NCBI RefSeq assembly: GCF_037975245.1
Contig: NC_092571.1
Location: forward strand, 7,482,501 to 7,546,500
Reading direction: 5' to 3'
DNA: 64,000 bases
Source: Apostichopus japonicus
Taxonomy: Eukaryota > Echinodermata > Holothuroidea > Aspidochirotida > Stichopodidae
In this document: positions 54,465 through 64,000 of the stretch, piece by piece
Layout: every line of letters begins with the position of its first letter
How positions within the stretch are numbered: the stretch's first letter is position 1
The notes under the pieces: generated by a model
The model's database searches: none
What the model was told of the DNA's origin: nothing
Seen by the model: the letters and a program-made list of their open reading frames with translations, nothing else
Program-made: the position numbers and the translations under genes

Positions 54465-55406
54465 ATGGCTTCCAATTGGTTTCAAGCTGTTTACGCACAG
54501 AGGGGAATAGCTTTGGCATTTATATCATCCATCATCTGGGCGTTCAATAGTCTGGGATCTCATATTTCTACTCAAACTGTTTCTACATGGACATTGTGTT
54601 TTGTGAACAGTCTACTCTATTTACCATCGTTGTTCTTTATACACTGGGAAAACAGTGACCGTTACCGTCCATCAGACGGCCTTTTAATTCTCCTTGCCGG
54701 AATCTCTGATTCTGCGTCAATGTGGTTTGCCTCTCTTGGATTTTCATTCACTTCAATTGGAAATGCTAGTGCAATTATTTTTAGCAAACCGTTATTTTGT
54801 TTAATCCTTTCCAGAATATTCTTGAAAGAGGGGCTGGTTTTACATGACATAGGTATTACAGTTACAAACTTTATTGGTGTTGTATTAATCTCAAAACCTC
54901 GTTTTGTCTTTGGTTACTATGTAACTGACGTCGATGACTTAGAATTATGGGGATCGCTAGCTGCTCTGATGTCTGCTGTCAGTGGTGCCTGTGTATTCCT
55001 TTGTATTCGTAAGTTAGTCGAAAAGAACGTTTATGATCCAGCACTTGTTATGGTCGCTAAGGCAGTAGTAGGATATGTCTTTTATGGCCTTTTGATGTTT
55101 CTAAATATTAACTCACATAATCATATGAAAACAGCATCAGACTGGTTCTGCGTCATTTCTACGTGTTTGGCAGCAGTGATAGCCTGCGTATTAGTATACC
55201 TCGCCCTTAAATGCGAGAATGCATCTGTCGTGGCTTTGGTAGGCACAGCAGAAGTTGCGTTGTCATATGTGCTACAAGTCGTTTTCATGGAAGACAAACT
55301 GGAACCAACAGCGATTGTGGGTGCATTTTTAATTGCCATCACCCCAGTATGGTCTGCAATAAGAGGCATGAATTATGTACAAATAGGGGAGGTCAACAAA
55401 TCATAA
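54465..55406 (+). CDS. EamA-family (drug/metabolite transporter) membrane protein, SLC35G-like
   Basis: 313 residues from ATG 54,465 (CGCACATGG) to the stop at 55,404-55,406, uninterrupted by introns. About ten membrane helices lie near residues 14-32, 41-60, 72-90, 97-116, 126-144, 160-180, 195-213, 226-246, 252-270 and 278-294. They form two EamA halves. GNASAIIFSKPLFCLILSRI followed by FLKE is the signature end of the first half, and the second half repeats it as NASVVALVGTAEVALSYVLQ. SLC35G proteins (for example SLC35G1/POST, an ER/plasma-membrane protein linked to store-operated calcium entry) have this layout; the substrate here is unknown. The frame also extends 16 codons upstream without a methionine, so ATG 54,465 is preferred. 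A single-exon gene could be a retrocopy, but it is intact. Confidence 0.9.
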   Translation: MASNWFQAVYAQRGIALAFISSIIWAFNSLGSHISTQTVSTWTLCFVNSLLYLPSLFFIHWENSDRYRPSDGLLILLAGISDSASMWFASLGFSFTSIGNASAIIFSKPLFCLILSRIFLKEGLVLHDIGITVTNFIGVVLISKPRFVFGYYVTDVDDLELWGSLAALMSAVSGACVFLCIRKLVEKNVYDPALVMVAKAVVGYVFYGLLMFLNINSHNHMKTASDWFCVISTCLAAVIACVLVYLALKCENASVVALVGTAEVALSYVLQVVFMEDKLEPTAIVGAFLIAITPVWSAIRGMNYVQIGEVNKS

Positions 55407-56118
55407 AGAGAAAAGCCAGAGCCTACAAACTAATTGCTGTCAGGCTTACTCGAAAACCATCTGATGCGTTTGCATGCAAGGTCTACCGTCGCAGGACATC
55501 AGCATGAACAGAAGTATATTCGAAATTTGTTAGTTTCAGATTAAATATTTAAAAAAAATTAGGAATATCTTTCTAAAACTAACATCACTAATTAAGCTTT
55601 TTCTTTAAGAAAATAGACAGAGGATACAGCTAACCTAGGCAACTTTTAGCATACAAAAGTGTAATGTACAATTTTAAGAAGAGGGAAAAGATAGATGAAA
55701 GTAATTAAAGTCCGGGCAAGAAATCTGATGGCTGCCAGACGTCCTTCAAGTCTCTTCAAATCACTCAAAGAAGCAATATCTTGTGCAACTTTTTTCCGTG
55801 TACGATGAAATGTTTAAGATCTTAGGGAATAATAACATCTACAGTTACCCTATATATAGTTCTGCTACACTTTAGTAGCAGTCGCAGATAACACAGACTA
55901 CTTTGGAAATAGAAATAGGAAAAGTAGTTGTCACTGGTAGTGAAACTCGAGTCTAATTGACAGCTAATTGCACCTTTATGGACAATCATATATATATATA
56001 TTCTATCATACTGTAATCTCGCAAACAAAATTTGGCCGAAGAAGACAAGGAGCTATGAAATACAACCTGTTAGTGTAACAACATGAAATGAACACTGAAT
56101 ATCATTACATTATATTAT
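55407..56118. other. 3' flank / intergenic
   Basis: No further gene. An AT-rich 3' UTR is likely in the first few hundred bases, but no canonical AATAAA is obvious close by. Confidence 0.4.
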
Positions 56119-56318
56119 ATGTATGTATGTATGTATTTTAGGTCCTCCTGCAAGCTGGAACTCGCGAAGAGCCGCAAGCTGACCGATGTCAGTCTCTTAC
56201 TTTCACATTTAACGTCGATGATTATGAATTGTCAACAACTCTGTAACTGGACGACATACATTAATCTTGGAGTGACTCGATTGGAAGGTAACGCCGTTAA
56301 CCACTGAGCTAACACTCA
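56119..56318 (-). repeat. tRNA-derived SINE (second type) with (GTAT)n tail
   Basis: Tail (gtat)n at 56,119-56,137, then a body matching 51,033-51,250. The tRNA-like head has lost about 25 bp between anticodon arm and B box, but keeps an intact A box on the minus strand (TAGCTCAGTGGTTAACGGCG). Confidence 0.85.
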
Positions 56319-57719
56319 TTATGACGATTGTTTCCGTTGAACGTTCGAAGGTTTTATAACTTCAAGGGCTACCTAAGGGGCTACGTCAATGTATATTATA
56401 ATGTCAGTATTTTTTAATTTTGGCAAACCAGGTTGAAACTCGAAATTGGATTAGCCAGGATCAGGGAAATAGAGGTCACGATAATCAAGGTTTACTCGTT
56501 TTGACGTTTTAGGTAGAAAATTCATGTTTAATTGATTTATGTGCAGTACATACAACATATTGAACACCATAAATATCTATACAAACTGATATAGTCGTTC
56601 GTATTTAGTCGTATATTGCATTCCAAGCTCATACAAATTCTGTATTGCAAAAAAAAAACATAATATATATCTATATATACGTTTCATTGTTCTAAAAAAA
56701 TATGAAAAATATCAAGCGTAAATTAATAGATAAAGTTTATCGGTCAGTCAAAAGCACGGTAGGTAAATTTTTAACCACAATGGCTGACCAAAGTTAGAAC
56801 GTCCGCAGCAGATTGTGACCAACATCGTTGAAATTATACTGGTTGTCATCGTTGCCGATGTATGCCATTTGCTTAGCGTGACCAAAGGAAAACTTCCGCT
56901 TGGTCGAGGTCGGGCAGAGGTAAATACTGCCCATTTACTGGTTGCCTTTCATATCCACCTCCTCGATTTGCATACTTATGTAATCGATGTACAATTACCT
57001 AATCGATGTATACTTGCGTATTTTGTGAAGTGCACATGCTTCAATCCTCTCCTGGCTCAGAGAGGCGTCGCATGTGTTCCTGTATAGCACTGTTCCTTGG
57101 TATTTAAGTTTTCTAATTGTTTTATATAAGAATTAAGGAGCTTAATATTGTAATTGTATATCTCTTTTAATATCGCATTATAGATAGGCTATTTGCCTTA
57201 AATGTGATTTTGTTGTATGCTTGTGCCTGTTATTTGGATTGCCTTTTTTGTGTATTTGTTGTTTGCTTATTTGTAAGAGTATCTGGAGTAGAATATATCG
57301 CCAGAGGTTATTTCTTTGTTGGTGTTCTGTACATTCTCCATAAAGCCGTCGTTAATCCCAGAAAGCCGCCGTTAACCCCAGAAATCCGCTGTTAATCCCT
57401 GTAAACCCCTGTACACCGCAGTTTGTCATGCTGTTGGTTTTGCCCGGTAACGATTGTAAGTTAAGTTAAAATTATCAAGAATGTAATCGTCGTCAATCTT
57501 TCTCTATGTTTTGTTACACGTTGCCAAATGTAATTTTTTATACTTCTTCCTTTTTTGCATTGTTTTAGAAGGAGACATATAATGCATTATTATGTTATTA
57601 TTAGTTTGTTCACTTCATGTGTTTGTTTCACCAATGTTTGTATACTGATGTTTTTATATCTTTACTTTCTAGTTCTCACCGTGGTCTTGTTGACACCACG
57701 CGTGTAAATAAATGGGTTA
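56319..57719. other. Intergenic, possible 3' end of an unknown unit
   Basis: A 90-codon plus-strand frame at 56,815-57,087 has no motif. AATAAA at about 57,707 lies just before a TA-rich run, which may mark the 3' end of a transcript or retroelement. Four ~21-bp units 'gttaatcccagaaagccgcc' lie at 57,340-57,420. Confidence 0.35.
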
Positions 57720-57927
57720 AATATATATATATCATATAATATAATATATATATATATTGTATATTATATATAATTATATATTATATATAATTATATATAT
57801 ATATATATTGTTATATATTATTTAGACTATATACTTATTATTTATTATTTATATATATATATTATATAGATATATATATATATATAATTATATGTATATA
57901 TATATGTATATATATATATATATATAT
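57720..57927. repeat. TA-rich compound microsatellite
   Basis: TATATA/TTATATA repeats with imperfect palindromic blocks over about 200 bp. Confidence 0.9.
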
Positions 57928-59710
57928 GGTTCCACGATACAGAAAAGGGATGCCATTCTCCAAAGAGTTGATTAACCTCCATTTTTGCTCCTGTCTCAGT
58001 AAATGTTCCATAACAGGAACGTGGAACATTTTGTTTTGTAATAACATGTTTCCAAATAGGATGTGTGTGATAGACAATACATGCAGTGAGAATATAAGGT
58101 GTAATTGAGACAGTTTAAGACAAGTGCAGTGATAACGAAAATTTGGAACTCCTCTCGCTTGAAGCGCACAACATGGTCAAGGTGTGAGGCAATTAAGGAT
58201 ACCATGTTTACTTCATGTTTCAGCAAAACAGAGAGGTTGCTTTACAAGGTGAGAAGTATTTGAAGATTTAAAGCTCGTATTTTTACGAAAATTTTTAACC
58301 TAAGTCTACAAGGCATTTATATAGATAGAGCTAGCTGACATAATATGCTGCAAAGAACATGAACCGTCATCGCCACATATAGCCAGAATTGATGATGTTT
58401 TGCAAGCCTTTGTGTAGTTATTTTTCTCTGACGTTATATGTGAAAATATGACATGCATATGCTGTACAACTGAATATGCAAGTGTGGACAAAAATCGCGA
58501 GTATGAAGTTTTTGAATATGTTTGAGGCCCATCCCCACAAGACCTTTAAATTTAGAGGAACACGACTATGAGGATCCAGAAGGTTTATTAGAAAATCAAT
58601 TGTGAAGTTGAAATTGAGACTTTATGTCGAGATTTTGATGTTTTATTTCGAAGTCTCAACTTTCATCCGTTATGCGCCATAAATGTTTGGGCGTGGGACT
58701 TCATAAAAGTATGTGTCAACTAAGCTATTATATTAGGGTTGCGTTGATGTCTCCTTTAATGCTTCCCATACAACAAACAATCAGCATCTCTAGCAATCAT
58801 CTATTGAAATCAGAGACCAACGTTACAAAAAAGATATGTACGGTGTGTTTGGGGGTGCTCCCCCACCCCAAAGGCAAATTATCTACATCAAATGATGCAT
58901 TTGAGGCATACTTGGACTATAAAATAGGTCTATAATTATATTTAGAAGCAATATTTCTTTTCGTCGTTACAATAAAAATGATAATAATAATCATATAAGT
59001 TAAACCATTGAAAAACACATTGCAAATTATATTTCTTTCAGATGGTGCTCGAAAAATTATCAGCATATTGCCCGAGTTTTCATAAACATATTTGGTTGGG
59101 GGGGGTTGCAGTTTTCCCCTTTGTTACAATAACATAGCTTTTGTAGCTAGTAGTCTAAGTAGCCTTCAAAGCAAATAACTTATAATACTCAGTTGCCTAC
59201 TTGCTTAACCAGAGTGATTAATAAGTGAAGTGAGGGCCAGTTGGTACAAGTGTATCAAAAAAGTTCGGAACAAAAGTACAGTCGCGAAATATGGGGTGTC
59301 TGACGGACACTGACCTTATCGTTGACGACTAGCGGATGGGGAGGGGGGAGGGGTTACAAGGCAGCAGTCGAATTTTCTGGCTTCAAAACCCATCCAGTTG
59401 GAATTTCAGCCACTACACCCCCCCCCCCCCCATACTCAGCAGATTTTAGCTACGTCCCTGCCTATAGAGCCTCTGAAGGCAATGGTTTCATTATAGATAA
59501 ATGAAATAAGTATAAAAATAGGAAAACCATCCCGATTACAGTCGAAAACTTAGCGGTAGAGGAGTAGACAGAAATAACGTCTTTAATTAAGGGCTTCAAA
59601 ATACCTGTAAAGAAACTTCGCATCGTTTAACACAAACCGCTGTAAAATTACGTCGTAGCGTAGGCGCTATTCTACATTGTTTTGTAAGAGTTTGTGTACA
59701 TTAAACATCT
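57928..59710. other. Intergenic, nothing recognised
   Basis: Contains homopolymer G and C runs (59,099-59,106; 59,419-59,431) and no supportable gene. Confidence 0.5.
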
Positions 59711-59714
59711 AAGT

Positions 59715-60473
59715 AAGTGAGTGAGTGAGTGAGTGAGTGAGTGAGTGAGTGAGTGAGTGAGTGAGTGAGTGAGTGAGTGAGTGAGTGAGTGAGTGAGTGA
59801 GTGAGTGAGTGAGTGAGTGAGTGAGTGAGTGAGTGAGTGAGTGAGTGAGTGAGTGAGTGAGTGAGTGAGTGAGTGAGTGAGTGAGTGAGTGAGTGAGTGA
59901 GTGAGTGAGTGAGTGAGTGAGTGAGTGAGTGAGTGAGTGAGTGAGTGAGTGAGTGAGTGAGTGAGTGAGTGAGTGAGTGAGTGAGTGAGTGAGTGAGTGA
60001 GTGAGTGAGTGAGTGAGTGAGTGAGTGAGTGAGTGAGTGAGTGAGTGAGTGAGTGAGTGAGTGAGTGAGTGAGTGAGTGAGTGAGTGAGTGAGTGAGTGA
60101 GTGAGTGAGTGAGTGAGTGAGTGAGTGAGTGAGTGAGTGAGTGAGTGAGTGAGTGAGTGAGTGAGTGAGTGAGTGAGTGAGTGAGTGAGTGAGTGAGTGA
60201 GTGAGTGAGTGAGTGAGTGAGTGAGTGAGTGAGTGAGTGAGTGAGTGAGTGAGTGAGTGAGTGAGTGAGTGAGTGAGTGAGTGAGTGAGTGAGTGAGTGA
60301 GTGAGTGAGTGAGTGAGTGAGTGAGTGAGTGAGTGAGTGAGTGAGTGAGTGAGTGAGTGAGTGAGTGAGTGAGTGAGTGAGTGAGTGAGTGAGTGAGTGA
60401 GTGAGTGAGTGAGTGAGTGAGTGAGTGAGTGAGTGAGTGAGTGAGTGAGTGAGTGAGTGAGTGAGTGAGTGAG
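59715..60473. repeat. 759-bp pure GTGA tetranucleotide microsatellite
   Basis: About 190 uninterrupted GTGA units; I see no substitution. The reverse strand reads as a long THSL repeat frame, which is not a gene. Confidence 0.98.
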
Positions 60474-61343
60474 AATAACTTCATTACTCCAATGAAGGAA
60501 TTAAGATCTTGCAAATAAAATGTAAAAGACAGTACAAAAATATGGCTTTGTTACAAATATAGAAAACAAGGATAGAGCGGAACGATTAAACAATAAACAA
60601 TCGAACAATAAAACACACAAAGGCAGGACCTAACGGCTCAAGTTATCATTGTAATCTATTGCAATTTTCATTCCCCTTTGGACCTTCTACCAATTATTGC
60701 TGTATTATACTGGTGAGTGAAATAAATTCATCCATGCGGGTAGCCATGGACATATTTTAAAAACCAATATGAATATTCAAAATGTTCATATGTGATTCAT
60801 TAAGGCTCAAGCAACGTGTATGGAGAGATGGAACTAACAGAACAAAATCCAAATCATCGCTAGAAGTTTCCTAAATTGTCCGTTTCATTTCATTCCAACC
60901 ATGCGAAATTAATCGAAAACAAAATATTAATAAATTTAAAAATGTTCAAATTAGGTCAAAACTTTGTGTGCTCATAACTGTATGCGTAAAAGTTTTTACC
61001 AGTTCTTAGTCAAAACGTAAGCGGCCGTGCTGTTGAACCAACTCATAAACCCATATAGCTGTTTCTAAGTGTTATATAGTCGGTGAACACCTAATGTTTT
61101 CTTTCAACACCTCCCCCCCCCCCCCGATATCCTCTCCGTCGTTTAGTTTTTGGTTGATTTACATACCTATAGATCGGGCTCACTTCTGAACTGACAAAAC
61201 CTAGTGGCAACGAAAAGTTAATGAGCTCCCTCACTCCAACGTCGAGCCTCTTCAAAATGAACATTGGTGTATATGTATAATGTTTAGTGTGCAACGTTTT
61301 TGTATGAAACTTTCTTCATGCTGCTGTTCCACCTCTAACTTCT
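60474..61343. other. Intergenic, nothing recognised
   Basis: AT-rich with a poly-C run near 61,115. Confidence 0.5.
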
Positions 61344-61796
61344 AACCCCACACCCATTCAGCATGGTATTTTCAAATGTGATCGTACTTCGAGATACATC
61401 GTCTGCAGCCACCACATTGTTGAATCCAATTCCATCACCAGCCACAGCATGCAAATGAAACACAAGACTAAGGGTCACATCACTTGCACAACCACTAATG
61501 TCATCTATCTGATCTCTTGTAGAGTTTGCGGCATCCAGTATGTTGGCGAAACCAAAACCACCCGCAAGAAGCGGTTCTATGGTCACAGATCCACAGTCAA
61601 CACCATGATGATTGAGACCCCAGTTGGAGAACACTTTAACCTTCCCAACCAAAACATTAACGACATGTCCCTACATGGGATTGAATCCTTAGGTAGCCGT
61701 ACTGACCTAGTACGAATCAGCAGAGAGAAGCTGTGGATGCAACGCCTTCGCACCATTCAACCTCATGGGCTCAACATTCAGAAAGGAATTGACTGA
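61344..61796 (+). pseudogene. Penelope-like element, GIY-YIG endonuclease domain (5'-truncated)
   Basis: An open frame of about 150 codons ends at TGA 61,794-61,796. After a Cys/His-containing lead (FKCDRTSRYIVCS), it reads HITCTTTNVIYLISC, CGIQYVGETKTTRKKRFYGH and then the C-terminal block EKLWMQRLRTIQPHGLN. The VIYLISC...IQYVGET..T...R...H pattern is the GIY-YIG endonuclease module that follows RT in Penelope-like retroelements. The RT domain is missing, so this is the 3' end of a truncated insertion. The retained stretch has no stops, implying fairly recent insertion. Confidence 0.92.
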
Positions 61797-62215
61797 CTTT
61801 TCTTCTGTTTCCCCCACCCCCTCCTTCACCCCTTGCCCCCCCCCCCCCATTCACTCCTCTCCTCAAAGCTCTTTTCCACCCTTTTTTTCTCCACACCTTT
61901 CTGTCTTTGTCCTTCTCCAGTTTATTCCTAACCCCCTTCCCTTAATCCTTTATTTGTCCCTCCACTGTTTATCTCCTACCTCTTCTCTACCCCTCCCTGT
62001 TTTTTTTCTTCTCTCCATGCCTTGTCTACTTATAATCCCCTTTCATCAATCTCATTGTGTTCACCGTGCTCATTAACTTGTCTGGCATCTGTGCGTGTTT
62101 TTGTCCCTTCTGTTACTGTTACTTGTCATTTAGCCTTTGAAGAAGATCCTGCTAGGATCGAAATGTCAGGCCAACTTACTTTTACACATTATCTTACACA
62201 GGCTCTCTAGTGGAT
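61797..62215 (+). mobile_element. Penelope-like element 3' untranslated region
   Basis: A strongly pyrimidine-rich tract (61,797-62,040) is followed by about 170 bp ending near 'tctctagtggataagca'. It contains the hammerhead-like hairpin listed separately. Confidence 0.75.
62133..62171 (+). ncRNA. Hammerhead-like motif in the Penelope-like 3' region
   Basis: GCCT pairs with AGGC as stem I, and GATCC/GGATC form stem II with a five-base loop. The segment after stem II is GAAA then TGTC, like the GAAA..GUC core of minimal type I hammerheads found in Penelope-like elements. The CUGANGA core is altered to TTGAAGA, so self-cleavage here is doubtful. Confidence 0.45.
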
Positions 62216-64000
62216 AAGCAGTTTGCCAACAGTTTTATTCTATTTTGATGAAACTTTTTTGTAAGAACAATAGGCCAACAGGGACGTCAGAGCAAATATG
62301 TAAGCAGTGAAACTCCAATACAAACATAACATGTTATATCGTACGCGGAAATTTTAATTCGATATAAATACTAAGTACAGGACTTTATGTGACATCTAAT
62401 GAAAAGTGTTGATTCCAAACGCATAATATTCTAATTGTTAACGTCAAATGAACTATCACGCAATTTGCCTGCAGTGGGTCTCATGGACTATTCACTCTAT
62501 TCCAAATGCATTATAGAAGAGACATTTCAAGGAAACTTTTATCTAAAGTTCAACATACTTCCCTCTATTTGGCAGTTTACTCAATACTTTAGTTTTCTAA
62601 AGTTGTTTAATCAATATATGAAATTAAATATAACAAAAGGTCAATCCACAGAGTTACTGATCACATACCCCTGTAACGATCAGTGAAACAATTTCAAGTT
62701 GTGGAGAAAAAACAGACTGGAAACAAAATGAAAACTGACTACCATGGCCCTCGAATTTTGGCATTGGATGATATGGAGGACTTCTTACATGTAGCCTACT
62801 ACAATCGAACAGGCCCGTAATCCTTGCTATGTTGGACCCCCCCCCCCCCTCCCCAAGCACTTATTTCCTCCTTTCATGTCCTAAAGTGTTCACCCGATTC
62901 AAATGAAGGCAAAGATATAATACGCGATGAACCACCAGTCCGATTGAGCTTGCAACCCGTAAATCAAGTCGTTGTTTGAGACCCCTTTATTGCTAAACTA
63001 GCAACGACCCAAGACTGAGTAAGAGCAAGCAACGCGCTCATTTACTGAAGCATTGACAATTAATGTGACGAGTTCAACGCAACGGAGGAAAACAGAAGAA
63101 GACCCTGGTGATTATTTGTATACTCTAACTCACTTGTAAAAAAAGAGAAAATTATTTAGCTATTCAAATCTAGAGGCTTAGACTATGCATGTCACATATA
63201 AGATGAATGTAAGGTGACCTAACATATATTCCTCGGTCCTACGTTGATCATATAAGCCTAAGCCTAACAGCATACGTAACTTAGCAGCTCTCAGTCAGTA
63301 AACAACGTGATTTGCTTCATTAACCTCACTTTAATCTTATTAAATGAAAAACATATCTATAGAGACTCTAAGGAATTTATTATTCAAATAAAAGTGACGT
63401 CATGAGAGCTAAGAACTAGATTATCTTGTACTTTTCAAAACCGCTGCTTTACAGTGTTATTGAGACGAGTCTTGAGTGCGGGGACTTGGTATTACTGGTT
63501 GTGAGTTAGGTTTGATTCCTTTCTTTCGATGGCTTTGAAACAACTTTGTTCACCATAGCTCAACTGTAGTGATGATGAATGCGGTACCTTCATCGGTCTT
63601 ACGGTTTGGCCAAAAAATATGCACAAATTTGGCCAAGTTTGAGATTTGACAATGTGACCTTTGGCATAAACATTAATTAATGCTCTGCAATCGTACGGAG
63701 TCTGATGCTTTTGAGATATCGAGTTACGTATTAAGGTTTCTGCATGCCCGTTAAAGCCAAAAATGATCTAGTTTGTTATTATTCCCGTTACAATGGAAAC
63801 TTCATTGCATCTTGCCATCTTAACCATTTTCATACTGAACAAAACACTTGAGCTCATGTGCACCTTTTACTTCGACTGTTAATCGATTAAACAGCGCCTC
63901 TTACTTCACAGCCTGCTTGCTTTCAGTTTTGTATTTAGTTTGGTTGTAGCATACAGTACAACATAACTACTCTGGATAAACGTGAGTGACACAATAATCA
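62216..64000. other. Intergenic, nothing recognised
   Basis: No gene or structured repeat is seen apart from a poly-C tract at about 62,838. The right border of the window is ordinary AT-rich DNA. Confidence 0.5.

Noticed and set aside
56815-57087. 90-codon frame as a host gene
   Set aside because: No recognisable domain, initiation context or paralog in the window.
59672-60514. 280-codon minus-strand frame of THSL repeats
   Set aside because: It is the translation of the pure GTGA/TCAC microsatellite, with no other sequence support.

Overview
The window is animal nuclear DNA: AT-rich, with introns that have GT..AG borders, long (TA)n microsatellites, tRNA-derived SINEs and many classes of transposable element. 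The genes and repeats fit a marine deuterostome invertebrate, most likely an echinoderm (a sea cucumber or relative). That assignment is inference from gene and repeat types, not a database match. No prokaryotic operon or CRISPR array is present. Left part (1-31,880): mostly duplicated and repeat-built DNA. Positions 1-~7,965 and 18,781-~26,560 are two diverged direct copies of one segment. Because both copies are in the window, each can serve as the empty site for insertions in the other. This exposes exact borders for a 980-bp Mutator-like element (9-bp duplication GACCGGGAC), a SINE, and a 3,456-bp element with very long inverted arms (TAA duplication) in copy A, and a complete 4,546-bp Ty3/gypsy element (205-bp LTRs differing at one base, TCAAC duplication) in copy B. 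A second duplicated block (8,022-8,497 plus 13,271-~13,400 versus 16,836-17,545) exposes a 4,773-bp CACTG-ended element with TA duplication, which carries another foldback-like element inside it. A decayed LINE (14,490-16,536), a three-Ig-domain membrane receptor gene with two frame breaks (17,568-18,741, minus) and an 817-bp solo LTR (29,263-30,079, CACGG duplication) complete this part. Middle part (31,889-47,634): one multi-exon plus-strand gene. Coding exons with consistent splice phases predict an N-terminal beta-propeller-like region, a linker, then ZU5, UPA and death domains like those of UNC5/UNC5CL/PIDD signalling proteins. The linker region (34.3-40.1 kb) has been tandemly duplicated; it contains three 87-bp, 29-codon, phase 0-0 exons that all remain open, plus a second, more variable small exon type. 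An F-S-W motif lies at the ZU5-UPA junction, where related proteins self-cleave. This gene is the best candidate for an undescribed system: a death-domain adaptor with a propeller sensor and a duplicated cassette-exon linker. Right part (47,640-64,000): mostly non-coding, with microsatellites, minisatellites, several SINEs and a CR1/L2-like LINE 3' fragment. It has one intact single-exon EamA-type transporter of the SLC35G kind (54,465-55,406), a 759-bp GTGA microsatellite, and a Penelope-like element 3' fragment with a GIY-YIG domain and a hammerhead-like hairpin.
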